This document shows positions 36,651 through 44,139 of a stretch of DNA of 64,000 nucleotides, piece by piece. How positions within the stretch are numbered: position 1 is the first letter of the stretch; each line of letters starts with the position of its first letter. The notes beneath the pieces are model-generated. The model was not told where the DNA came from, made no database searches, and was given only the letters and a program-made list of their open reading frames with translations. Made by a program: the position numbers and the translations under genes. This DNA is from Pseudodesulfovibrio indicus (GTDB taxonomy: Bacteria; Desulfobacterota; Desulfovibrionia; Desulfovibrionales; Desulfovibrionaceae). The stretch covers positions 3,763,486 to 3,827,485 of the forward strand of contig NZ_CP014206.1 of assembly GCF_001563225.1 (NCBI RefSeq). Direction: 5' to 3'.

Positions 36651-37099
36651 GCGACGTGCGACTCGGAACCAACCCCCTGGAATGGGTCACGCCCGACGCG
36701 GCCCCGGGAGCCGCCCCGGCACAGGCCCCGGCCCCCGTCCAGCCCCCCCCGGCCTGCGCCGCCGACGGACGCGACCATACCCGAACCATGACCAGCGGGC
36801 TGTTCCGGTCCGCCGAAAACGCCACGGAGGAACCGATGGGCAAAGGCAAGATCAAGATCAAGCAGACCATGGACACACCCCAGGTCGTGGCCTACCTCAA
36901 GGACCTGGCGGACTCGCTGGAATCCGGCGTCATCCGCGCCGAGAACGAAGACGGCACCCTGGTCCTCGGCGTGGCCGACTCCATGCAGGTCGAACTCAAG
37001 CTGGCCCGCAAGAAGGACAAGGCCAAATGCGAGATCGAACTGGAATGGACCGACGACGGCACCCAGGCCGGAACCCTCAAAATCTCCGACGGTTCGTAG
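36647..37099 (+). CDS. Amphi-Trp domain protein 3 with N-terminal LGTNPLEW extension
   Basis: The frame encodes 150 residues. The N-terminal part (1-63) starts MSDVRLGTNPLEWV and continues as a Pro/Ala-rich linker. The C-terminal part (64-150) is an amphi-Trp domain (TPQVVAYLKDLADSLESG; CEIELEWTDDG with Trp). A strong internal ribosome-binding site, GGAGG five bases before ATG 36836, could produce the 87-residue amphi-Trp protein alone. The long form overlaps parA by 4 bases. The short hydrophobic RLGTNPLEW motif may be the ParA contact (inference). Confidence 0.78.
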   Translation: MSDVRLGTNPLEWVTPDAAPGAAPAQAPAPVQPPPACAADGRDHTRTMTSGLFRSAENATEEPMGKGKIKIKQTMDTPQVVAYLKDLADSLESGVIRAENEDGTLVLGVADSMQVELKLARKKDKAKCEIELEWTDDGTQAGTLKISDGS

Positions 37100-37100
37100 A

Positions 37101-37170
37101 GCCTCCGGCGGCCGGGGGAAGGGGAAGGAAAAACCTTTCGTGAAAGGTTTTTTCCTTCCCCTTCCCCCGG
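37101..37170 (+). repeat. GC-rich hairpin repeat, copy 2, closing the GAK-type operon
   Basis: The repeat begins GCCTCCGGCGGCCGGGGG, 2 bases after the stop codon at 37099. It folds into a stem of about 28 bp with a GT turn (CCTTTC/GAAAGG at the tip) and one A-bulge. Its inner stem differs from copy 1 but stays paired. It is probably a terminator or mRNA-end stabiliser. Confidence 0.8.
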
Positions 37171-37245
37171 ACCCCCATCCCCTTCCTTTTCCAAAGCTTT
37201 TTATCGCCGCTTCGCGGACACCCCCGCCCTCCTTTTCATCTTCCT

Positions 37246-37607
37246 GAAGCGCCTACGAGGCGACAGCCTCGAACAGCGGCTCTCCTACTCAGACAAACGT
37301 ACAAAAATCCTCTTTGGAGCGTCTTCGAGACGCAGCCTCGAACAGCGCCCCTCCCACAGCCCCGTCTATCGAACCCCGGAGCGCATTGGGGCGTAACCCC
37401 AACAGCGGCTTTCATACCCCGCCGCTCCGACCGAAGGTCCTCCCATGGAGCGTCTTCGAGGCGCCGCAGCCTCGAACAGCACTTCTCTTTGACGCCAAAG
37501 CGGACAACGCACCTCTTTGGAGCGTCTTCGAGGCGCAGCCTCGAACAGCGGCTCTCTCCCCGCACGACGAAAGGAGCAACCCTCCTCTTTGGAGCGAAGC
37601 GGCTCTT
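37246..37607 (+). repeat. Tandem array of six ~70-bp hairpin units
   Basis: Units start at 37246, 37316, 37378, 37447, 37519 and 37591 (spacing 62-72). The frame is GGAGCG - stem-loop - CAGCGGCTCT. Stems include TTCGAGGC/GCCTCGAA (units 4 and 5, and unit 2 with one mismatch) and TTGGGG/CCCCAA (unit 3). Unit 6 has lost the stem (GGAGCGAAGCGGCTCTT). No coding potential is supported. Confidence 0.78.
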
Positions 37608-37724
37608 CCCCCCCCTCCCGCGACCGTAGGCAGCGAGGCTTTGATTCGCCCCGTCCTGGGGCTCACCCCTTCGGGGCGTTGCGGAAAGACCGCAACGTCC
37701 AAATCCGCTGTCCTGCGGATTTGT
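37608..37724. other. Non-coding stretch with further hairpins
   Basis: Between the array and the fold-back element, GTTGCGG-AAAGA-CCGCAAC (about 37679-37697) and AAATCCGC-TGTCCT-GCGGATTT (about 37701-37722) are two perfect stem-loops. No gene or promoter is convincing here. Confidence 0.6.
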
Positions 37725-37940
37725 CGAGAGTGGGTCAGCCGTGCATTTTTAAGTGAATTGTAGGCGAGTCTTCGAGCCGTACAAGATCTTATGCCTTAGG
37801 TACTTCCGGGGGGCTTTCACCGCAGCATGCGTCAGCTCTTAGGCCGAGCTCGCTCGGTCTTAGAGATGTCGACAGCAGCGATAGCCGTCTACGTGAGGAT
37901 GAAAGCCCCCCGGAAAAAATGTGCGGATGGCCCGCTATCG
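37725..37940 (+). repeat. Fold-back element, long form (216 bp)
   Basis: The arms CGAGAGTGGGTCAGCCGTGC and GTGCGGATGGCCCGCTATCG match the 14,503-14,610 element. Two blocks are extra. About 53 bases (37751-37803) include TTGTA...TACAA. About 55 bases (37827-37881) carry their own hairpin, GGCCGAG-CTCG-CTCGGTC. The internal stem has gained one G on one side and one C on the other (six instead of five), keeping pairing. Confidence 0.7.
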
Positions 37941-37953
37941 GAAGCCGCCGCCA

Positions 37954-38021
37954 GCACTCCAAAAGCGTAAAAAAAGGGCCCCGGCAACGCCGGAGCCCTT
38001 GTCTTTACGCTTTTGGAGTGC
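37954..38021 (-). terminator. glnN terminator nested in an 18-bp inverted repeat
   Basis: On the minus strand GGGCTCCGGC-GTT-GCCGGGGCCC is followed by seven Ts. This terminator is enclosed by a perfect outer inverted repeat, GCACTCCAAAAGCGTAAA and its complement (37954-37971 and 38004-38021). It starts just after the glnN stop codon. Confidence 0.9.
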
Positions 38022-38024
38022 GCC

Positions 38025-40208
38025 CTACTTAATGAAGAGCATTTCCTGGTAGCTGGGAAGCGGCCACAGATCATCGGCAACGATGCCTTCCAGGGCGTCG
38101 GCCACTTCGCGGACGGCGAGCATGGCGGGCAGAACCTTGGAGACCTTGTACTTGGCTTCTTCCTCGATGGACTTGAAGCCTTCCTTGGCGATGATCTTTT
38201 CCAGGGTCCCGATGTTTTCCTGCAGGTCGCGCAGCTTGTCGGTGACTTCCTGGAGCAGGGTGGTGCGGGGCTCGATGCCGGCGGCCTTGATGGACGCGGC
38301 GACGGAGGCCAGCTCGCCCTGGTAGCGGATGGCGGCGGGCAGGATGATGGTCTTGGCGACCTTCACGACCAGCAGGGACTCGGTGGTGATGTGCTGGCAG
38401 TACTGCTCGTGGTAGATTTCGTAACGGGAGTGCAGCTCGTCCTTGGACAGGACGCCGTACTTCTCGAAGACCGCGACGACTTCGGGCTCGATCATGGCGG
38501 GCAGCGCTTCCGGGGTGGTCTTCAGGTTCGGCAGACCGCGCTTGGCGGCTTCCTTCTGCCAGGCGTCGGCGTAACCGTCGCCGTTGAAGATCACGTGACC
38601 GTGCTTCTTCATGATCTCCTGCAGGACCTTCTGGCAGGCCTCTTTCAGACCGGCCTTCTTGCCGCCGGTGAGCTTCAGGATCTCGTCGGTGATGAAGTCC
38701 AGGGACTCGGCCATGATGGTGTTCAGGGCAACCTGCGCACCGGCGATGGACTGGTTGGAACCGACCGCGCGGAACTCGAAGCGGTTGCCGGTGAAGGCGA
38801 ACGGGGAGGTGCGGTTGCGGTCGCCGGAATCCAGCGGCAGCGGGGGCAGGGAGTCGACGCCCATCTCCAGGCAGCCCTTGGACTTGCAGCCCTTGAGGTC
38901 GCCCAGCTCGATCTGGTTGAAGATCTCGGCGAGCTCTTCACCCAGGAAGATGGAGATGATGGCCGGCGGGGCCTCGTTGGCGCCCAGGCGATGGTCGTTG
39001 CCCGCGGTGGCGACCACGGAGCGCAGCAGCTTGGCGTGTTTCTCCACGGCGCGGATGGTGGCCGCGGTGACCGCCAGGAACTGCATGTTCTTGTGCGGGG
39101 TGTTGCCCGGGGAGTACAGGGAGCCCTGGGACGGGGTGGAGATGGAGTAGTTCAGGTGCTTGCCGGAGCCGTTGATGCCGGCGAACGGCTTCTCGTGCAG
39201 CAGGCAGGCCATGCCGTGCTTCTTGGCCACGGATTTCAGGATGGTCATGACCATCTGGTTGTGGTCGGTGGCCAGGTTGGACTGCTCGTAGACCGGGGCG
39301 ATCTCGAACTGGCCGGGGGCCACTTCGTTGTGGCGGGTCTTGACCGGCACGCCCAGCTTGTACAGCTCGCGCTCGACTTCCATCATGAAGGAGAGCACGC
39401 GGCGGGGGATGGCGCCGAAGTAGTGGTCATCCAGCTCCTGGCCCTTGGAGGGCTTGGCGCCGAACAGGGTGCGTCCGCAGACCATCAGGTCGGGGCGGGC
39501 GAAGAAGAAGTTGCGGTCGAGCAGGAAGTATTCCTGTTCCGGACCGGCGTTGGAGACGACCATGGAGCCGTCGTCGGAGCCGAACAGCTTCAGGAAGCGG
39601 CGGCCGGCCTTGTTCAGGGCCTGGTTGGCGCGCAGCAGCGGGGTCTTCTTGTCGAGGGCGTGGCCTTTCCAGGAGACGAAGGCGGTCGGGATGCACAGGA
39701 AGGTGCCGTTGGGGTTTTCCAGGATGTAGGCCGGGTTGGTCACGTCCCAGGCGGTGTAGCCGCGGGCTTCGAAGGTGGCGCGCAGGCCGCCGGACGGGAA
39801 GGAGGAGGCGTCGGGCTCGCCCTGGATGAGCAGCTTGCCGTCGAATTCGGCGATGGCGCCGCCCTCGCCGTCGGGGTTCAGGAAGCCGTCGTGCTTCTCG
39901 GCGGTCAGGCCGGTCAGCGGGTAGAAAACGTGGGTGTAGTGCGTGGCGCCCTTGGCCATGGCCCACTCGCGCATGGCGGCGGCCACCGGCCCGGCGATGG
40001 ACGGATCCATCTTCTCGCCGGCCAGCTTGGTCTTCATCAGGGATTTGTACACGTCCCTGGGCAGCATGGCCTTCATGACCTTGTCGTTGAAGACGTTGGA
40101 ACCGAAGATCTCGGCCGGGGAAGTCTCGGCGAAGTTCAGGGGCTCGATGCTGGGTTTGTAGTTGGTCACCGCATTGATAGCGTTCTGACGAGTCTGGTAT
40201 CCGCTCAT
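38025..40208 (-). CDS. glnN: Glutamine synthetase type III
   Basis: The 727-residue enzyme matches the length of type III glutamine synthetases. Motifs include the GSIII N-terminal region ([17 protein letters not shown]), [14 protein letters not shown] with substrate and metal residues, KHLNYSIS in the ammonia/ATP region, and [17 protein letters not shown]. It makes glutamine from glutamate, ammonia and ATP in the cytoplasm. ATG 40208 follows GGAG at 8 bases. It is monocistronic, with its own terminator. No sigma-54 promoter was found in front of it. Confidence 0.96.
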   Translation of the reverse strand: MSGYQTRQNAINAVTNYKPSIEPLNFAETSPAEIFGSNVFNDKVMKAMLPRDVYKSLMKTKLAGEKMDPSIAGPVAAAMREWAMAKGATHYTHVFYPLTGLTAEKHDGFLNPDGEGGAIAEFDGKLLIQGEPDASSFPSGGLRATFEARGYTAWDVTNPAYILENPNGTFLCIPTAFVSWKGHALDKKTPLLRANQALNKAGRRFLKLFGSDDGSMVVSNAGPEQEYFLLDRNFFFARPDLMVCGRTLFGAKPSKGQELDDHYFGAIPRRVLSFMMEVERELYKLGVPVKTRHNEVAPGQFEIAPVYEQSNLATDHNQMVMTILKSVAKKHGMACLLHEKPFAGINGSGKHLNYSISTPSQGSLYSPGNTPHKNMQFLAVTAATIRAVEKHAKLLRSVVATAGNDHRLGANEAPPAIISIFLGEELAEIFNQIELGDLKGCKSKGCLEMGVDSLPPLPLDSGDRNRTSPFAFTGNRFEFRAVGSNQSIAGAQVALNTIMAESLDFITDEILKLTGGKKAGLKEACQKVLQEIMKKHGHVIFNGDGYADAWQKEAAKRGLPNLKTTPEALPAMIEPEVVAVFEKYGVLSKDELHSRYEIYHEQYCQHITTESLLVVKVAKTIILPAAIRYQGELASVAASIKAAGIEPRTTLLQEVTDKLRDLQENIGTLEKIIAKEGFKSIEEEAKYKVSKVLPAMLAVREVADALEGIVADDLWPLPSYQEMLFIK

Positions 40209-40622
40209 GTAAAATACTCCTTCCAGGCAGGTAAATATGGGTTTTCCGGCGTCCGGCCGGGCCAAAGGGCGCCTGACCCTTGTTGTCTAGACGCCCACTA
40301 TACCAAGTTACATGCCAAACAATAAAAAGCGCGTATAACCAGGTGGATACATCAAGCCGGTTTTGGCCGGGCCAGTGAAAAACTACGAAAATGTAGTTTA
40401 ACGACCCCTTTTCCCCCTTTGGTGATGACAATTTTGCAAAAAACAATGCACTTTTTCACATCCATGTTAATTTTTTGCAGCCGTCCGCCGATGGGTAAAA
40501 AAGAAAATTGTCCTGCAAATCCGGCCTATTCAGAAAAATCCGCAGGAGCGCCGGAAAGGACGGTGAAAATAACACAAAAATGGCATCTGGAGCCCCCCTT
40601 CCGCACGGGAATGGGAAGCGCG
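40209..40622. promoter_or_regulatory. glnN upstream region
   Basis: No gene is supported. On the minus strand TATAGT (40302-40297) is a good -10 candidate for glnN, about 90 bases before its ATG, with only a weak -35 partner. AACTAC-GAAAAT-GTAGTT (near 40387-40402) is a perfect small hairpin. The rest is AT-richer than its surroundings, with A/T tracts near 40430-40480. Confidence 0.4.
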
Positions 40623-41267
40623 TCAGAACGGGGCCGGAGAGACGAACTCCATGGGTTCGCGCGTGACCGGATGACGGAAGCGCAGCAGCGAGGCGTGGAG
40701 CTTGAGCTGGCCCGGTTCGGTGCCGGTGCCGTAGAGCCTGTCGCCCACGATGGGAAAGCCCAGCCCCTTGGCGTGGGCCGCGTGGAGCCGGAGCTGGTGG
40801 GTCCGACCGGTCAGGGGCATGAACTCCACCCGGGTCCGGCCGTCCTCCACGCCGAGGTTGCGCCAGCGGGTCACGCCGCGCTTGCCCTTGGCCGCGTCGT
40901 AGACCTGATAGGGCCGGTTGTTCGGATCCAGGCGGAACTTCAGCTCGATGACCCCGCCCGGCTCCTTGAGCACGCCGTCGATGAGGGCGGTGTAGCGCTT
41001 GCCCACCAGCCGGTCCATGAACTGCATGGACAGGTCGCGGTGGGCCTCGGTCGTCAGGGCCAGGGCGAGCAGCCCGGAGGTGTCCTGGTCCAGCCGGTGG
41101 ACCGAGGGCTGGTCGATGCACCCGGGATAGGCCGCCTTGACGCGGGCGGCCACGCAGTCCTGGTTCGCCTCGCCCTTGCCGGGCACGGAGAGCAGGCCGG
41201 ACGGCTTGTTGACCACCACCACGGCGTCGTCCGCGTAGATCACGTCCAGTCCGGGGGGGATGGTCAT
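40623..41267 (-). CDS. RluA-family pseudouridine synthase, catalytic domain only
   Basis: The 214-residue enzyme has the RluA catalytic motif SVHRLDQDTSGLLALAL with the nucleophilic Asp. It also has the motifs KRYTALIDG and PLTGRTHQLRLHAAH. It lacks an S4 RNA-binding domain. It should convert uridine to pseudouridine in rRNA or tRNA. GGAGG precedes ATG 41267, which overlaps the upstream gene stop by 4 bases. That neighbour encodes what looks like the N-terminal partner domain of larger homologues. Confidence 0.92.
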   Translation of the reverse strand: MTIPPGLDVIYADDAVVVVNKPSGLLSVPGKGEANQDCVAARVKAAYPGCIDQPSVHRLDQDTSGLLALALTTEAHRDLSMQFMDRLVGKRYTALIDGVLKEPGGVIELKFRLDPNNRPYQVYDAAKGKRGVTRWRNLGVEDGRTRVEFMPLTGRTHQLRLHAAHAKGLGFPIVGDRLYGTGTEPGQLKLHASLLRFRHPVTREPMEFVSPAPF

Positions 41268-42040
41268 GCGTCCTCCAGCCCGCACAGCATGTGGCCGAGG
41301 ATGCGGGCGCACTTGTCCAGGCAGGACGGGTAGAAGCGGCCGTGCTCGCGGGTCCCGGACCGGTTGGTCCGCCCGAAGTAGAACTCGGCCAGCCCCAGGG
41401 GAACCAGCCCCTGTGCGGCGGCCAGCCCCAGAAGCTTGGGCGCGCAGCAGTCGCCGGTGCCGGTGGGCACCCCGCCGTCGCCGTGCACGGCCAGGGGCAG
41501 CGGCACGGTCTCTCCACGGAAATTGGGCAGCCGGTACATGGCGTGGATCTCCTGCATCAGGGTCCTTGATGCGGCCTTGCGGCGGTAGATGAGCAGGTCG
41601 CGGGAGGGCGACCCGGCGGGAATCCCCGCGATCTCGCGGCCCATGGACTTGATCCGCTGCTCGGCCTCGAAGGTGTCGCGCCGGAAGCGGGCCGTGTCCA
41701 GGAGCGGCGGCGCCCAGCCCTCCACCTCCCAGGCGGAGTTGTACTGGCCCGAAAAAGCCTTCAGGGCAACGGTCGCGCCCGCCTTGTCGCGGGCCACGAG
41801 CACGCCGAACATCTGGCCGCGCGCCTCGCCGTCCAGGTAGCCGACGGAGAACCGGGGGTCCGGCTCCGGGGCCTCGAAGTCGATGCGCCCTTCCCGCTCC
41901 ATGCGCTCAAGCAGCGCCAGGGCCGGACCGCGCGCCGGGCCCACGGGCAGGGAGTGCTCCCGCGCGCAGCGGGCGCACCACCCCCTGCAGGAGACGGCGG
42001 GGTCGAATTCCCCATTGGTGTCGACGGGCGTGTGCGGCAT
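41264..42040 (-). CDS. Cys-rich protein resembling the N-terminal domain of long RluA-type synthases
   Basis: The 258-residue protein has a CxxxCxxC cluster near the N terminus (Cys18, 22, 25). Later segments are GQMFGVLVARDKAGATVALKAF, TGDCCAPKLLGLAAAQGL, LAEFYFGRTNRSG and FYPSCLDKCARILGHML. I recall these from the N-terminal half of ~550-residue RluA-like synthases, where they precede the catalytic domain. Here the two halves are separate, translationally coupled genes. A canonical ribosome-binding site is lacking, because the greA terminator hairpin ends just before the start. Confidence 0.75.
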   Translation of the reverse strand: MPHTPVDTNGEFDPAVSCRGWCARCAREHSLPVGPARGPALALLERMEREGRIDFEAPEPDPRFSVGYLDGEARGQMFGVLVARDKAGATVALKAFSGQYNSAWEVEGWAPPLLDTARFRRDTFEAEQRIKSMGREIAGIPAGSPSRDLLIYRRKAASRTLMQEIHAMYRLPNFRGETVPLPLAVHGDGGVPTGTGDCCAPKLLGLAAAQGLVPLGLAEFYFGRTNRSGTREHGRFYPSCLDKCARILGHMLCGLEDA

Positions 42041-42044
42041 CAGT

Positions 42045-42075
42045 AAAAAGCCCCGCCGCCCTTGGGCGGCGGGGC
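42045..42075 (-). terminator. greA terminator
   Basis: On the minus strand GCCCCGCCGCCC and GGGCGGCGGGGC form a perfect 12-bp stem with an AA turn, followed by TTTTT. The T-run ends only 4 bases before the start codon of the next gene, so read-through and translation of that gene may be limited. Confidence 0.88.
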
Positions 42076-42102
42076 GGGTCTGCGCTTGGCGGCGCGAATG
42101 CG

Positions 42103-42597
42103 CTATTTCAGGTCCAGCCCGGCAGCGCCGAGAAACTGGACGGAGACGATTTCATATTCGATGCGGCCGCGCGGGGCGTCCACCACGACCTCGTCGCCCT
42201 CCTCCTTGCCCAGGATGGCCTGGCCCATGGGGGAGAGAACGGAGATGGTGCCCTTCTTGTGATCCGCGTCGTCGGGGCCGAGCAGGGTGAACTTGCGGCG
42301 CTCTTCGGTGTCCAGGTCCTCGACCACCACGGTGGCGCCGAAGATGGCCCGTTCGCCGTTGAGGGTGTCCAGGTCGAGCACGTCGAACAGCGGCATGCGG
42401 GAGTTGATGTAGGAGATGCGAGCCTCCAGCATGCCCTGGCGCTCGCGGGCGGCGTCGTAGCCGGCGTTCTCGGAGAGATCGCCTTCCGCGCGCGCCTCGG
42501 CGATGGCCTGGATGATGGCCGGACGCTGCGCCTTCAGATCCTCCAGTTCCTGGGTGATTTTTTCGTAACCCTGCTTAGAAATGGGAATGCGGTCCAT
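42103..42597 (-). CDS. greA: Transcription elongation factor GreA
   Basis: The 164-residue protein has a coiled-coil N-terminal domain, with the acidic tip in AEARAEGDLSENAGYDAARERQ. The C-terminal FKBP-like domain has SPMGQAILGKEEGDEV and ends in YEIVSVQFLG. It rescues backtracked RNA polymerase by stimulating transcript cleavage. AGAGAGG lies 10 bases before ATG 42597, slightly far. It is probably monocistronic, with a strong terminator behind it. Confidence 0.97.
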   Translation of the reverse strand: MDRIPISKQGYEKITQELEDLKAQRPAIIQAIAEARAEGDLSENAGYDAARERQGMLEARISYINSRMPLFDVLDLDTLNGERAIFGATVVVEDLDTEERRKFTLLGPDDADHKKGTISVLSPMGQAILGKEEGDEVVVDAPRGRIEYEIVSVQFLGAAGLDLK

Positions 42598-42643
42598 GTC
42601 GGAAAAACCTCTCTAAAAGTATTCAAAAACGCAAAAGCTAAAA

Positions 42644-42672
42644 AAGATACATGCCGCGCGGCGATCCTTGAA
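42644..42672 (-). promoter_or_regulatory. Candidate greA promoter
   Basis: On the minus strand TTCAAG and TATCTT are 17 bases apart, giving a leader of about 40 bases before the greA ATG. The match to consensus is moderate. Confidence 0.45.
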
Positions 42673-42774
42673 AAAGCTGCGCGGCTGCATCTGCGTCAAT
42701 CGAATTGACTGACTCTCTGATAGAACATCCGGTCACGGAGGTCAAGCCCGGCGACCCCGCCGGGCAGGAAGCTG

Positions 42775-42805
42775 TTGACACATCCCGGGCATTGTATACA
42801 AGAAT
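42775..42805 (+). promoter_or_regulatory. Promoter and palindromic operator of the nucleoside importer operon
   Basis: TTGACA (42775-42780) is a consensus -35. Downstream, TTGTATACAA (42792-42801) is a perfect 10-bp palindrome, of a type I associate with GntR-family operators, located where a repressor would block RNA polymerase. The -10 is not clear (TATACA is 14 bases from the -35; AAGAAT is 19). No regulator gene is adjacent. Confidence 0.5.
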
Positions 42806-42894
42806 ACACCGTTGGCGGGCGGCCCCGCCAGAACATTCACACACCGGAATACGGGAGCGGATCCCCGCCCCGCCCACGAACATGGAGGATGAGG

Positions 42895-44136
42895 ATGATG
42901 TCATTTCGCACCGTGGCAGGACTGGCCATGAGCCTGTGCCTGCTCCTGGCCTTTGGTTGTTCTTCCGAGCCCAAACAGGAAGAGGCCAAACAGGAAGCGC
43001 CCAAGGCCGAATCCGTGGAAGTCAAGGAAGCCAAGCCCCTCACCATCGGCCTGATCCTTGTCGGTCCTTATAATGACAAGGGCTACAGCCAGGCGCAGTA
43101 CGAGGGCGGCAAGTACGTCGAGTCCCACATGGACGGCGCCAAGCTGATCTACCTCGACAAGGTCAACCCCGCCGACCGGCCCGGCCTGACCATTCCGCAG
43201 GTCGTCGACGACCTGATCGAAAAGGGCGCGGACCTGATCATCGCCGGTTCCGACGACATGAAGGACGGCATCCTCGAAGCCGCGGCCATGCACCCCGACA
43301 AGACCTTTGTCCACGTCTCCGGCGACGCCGCCTGGACCGGCAAGGCCCCGGCCAACCTCGGCAACCTGTTCGCCAAGATGATCTACTCCAAGATGATGGC
43401 CGGGTTCACCGCCGCCATGACCACCCAAACCGGCAAGATCGGCGTGGTCGGCCCGCTGATCAACGAGGAGACCCGCCGCCTGATGTCCGCCGCCTACCTG
43501 GGCGCGCGCTACGCATGGACCGAGGTGCGCGGCAAGGACGCCAAGGACCTCTCCTTCAACGTCAAGTGGATCGGCTTCTGGTTCAACATCCCCGGCGTGA
43601 CCGCCGACCCGACCCAGGTGGCCGGTTCCCTGATCGACTCCGGCTATGACGTCCTCATCTCCGGCATCGACACCCCCGAGGCCGTGACCGTGGCCAAGCA
43701 GCGCGTGGACGCGGGCAAGCAGGTCTGGGCCCTGCCGTACGACTACGAGAACGCCTGCGAGGGCCAGGGCAACATCTGCCTCGGCGTGCCCTACTTCAAC
43801 TGGGGTCCCGGTTTCCTGCGCGTGGCCAAGGCCGTTACCGACGGCACCTACAAGCCCGGCTTCGAATGGGAATCCCCCTACTGGCAGAATTACAACGACG
43901 CCGACCAGTCCCCGGTGGGCTTCGCCCGCGGCGAAGGCATGAGCGCCGAGACCGCCGACGCCCTGGACGCCTTCGTGGCCAAGCTCGGCTCCGGCGAGCT
44001 CGAACTCTTCACCGGCCCCCTGAACTACCAGGACGGCACCCCGTTCCTGAAGGACGGCGAAAAGGGTTCCGACAAGCAGATCTGGTACATGGAGCAGCTG
44101 CTTGAAGGCATGGAAGGACTCTCCTCCCCCCAATAA
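42895..44136 (+). CDS. BMP/PnrA-family nucleoside-binding lipoprotein
   Basis: The 413-residue protein has a lipoprotein-type signal (LLLAFGC, Cys at about residue 20; the residue before Gly is atypical). An acidic/Lys linker follows, then the BMP domain: LTIGLILVGPYNDKGYSQAQ, LIIAGSDDMKDGILEAA, and GKIGVVGPLINEE. BMP proteins bind nucleosides or related small molecules for ABC import. GGAGG is 6 bases before ATG 42895. It is the first gene of a four-gene operon with an ATPase and two permeases. Confidence 0.93.
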   Translation: MMSFRTVAGLAMSLCLLLAFGCSSEPKQEEAKQEAPKAESVEVKEAKPLTIGLILVGPYNDKGYSQAQYEGGKYVESHMDGAKLIYLDKVNPADRPGLTIPQVVDDLIEKGADLIIAGSDDMKDGILEAAAMHPDKTFVHVSGDAAWTGKAPANLGNLFAKMIYSKMMAGFTAAMTTQTGKIGVVGPLINEETRRLMSAAYLGARYAWTEVRGKDAKDLSFNVKWIGFWFNIPGVTADPTQVAGSLIDSGYDVLISGIDTPEAVTVAKQRVDAGKQVWALPYDYENACEGQGNICLGVPYFNWGPGFLRVAKAVTDGTYKPGFEWESPYWQNYNDADQSPVGFARGEGMSAETADALDAFVAKLGSGELELFTGPLNYQDGTPFLKDGEKGSDKQIWYMEQLLEGMEGLSSPQ

Positions 44137-44139
44137 GGG

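Noticed and set aside
37246-37607. CRISPR-like array
   Set aside because: The period is ~70 bp, units are degenerate, the variable part is an internal self-complementary stem rather than a unique spacer, and no cas genes are present.
40209-40622. Sigma-54 promoter for glnN
   Set aside because: The best minus-strand candidate has a TTGC-like -12 but no GG at the required distance; the -24 element is missing.
42700-42894. Purine riboswitch in front of the nucleoside importer
   Set aside because: The conserved loop sequences and three-way junction pattern of purine riboswitches could not be found; only a palindrome is present.
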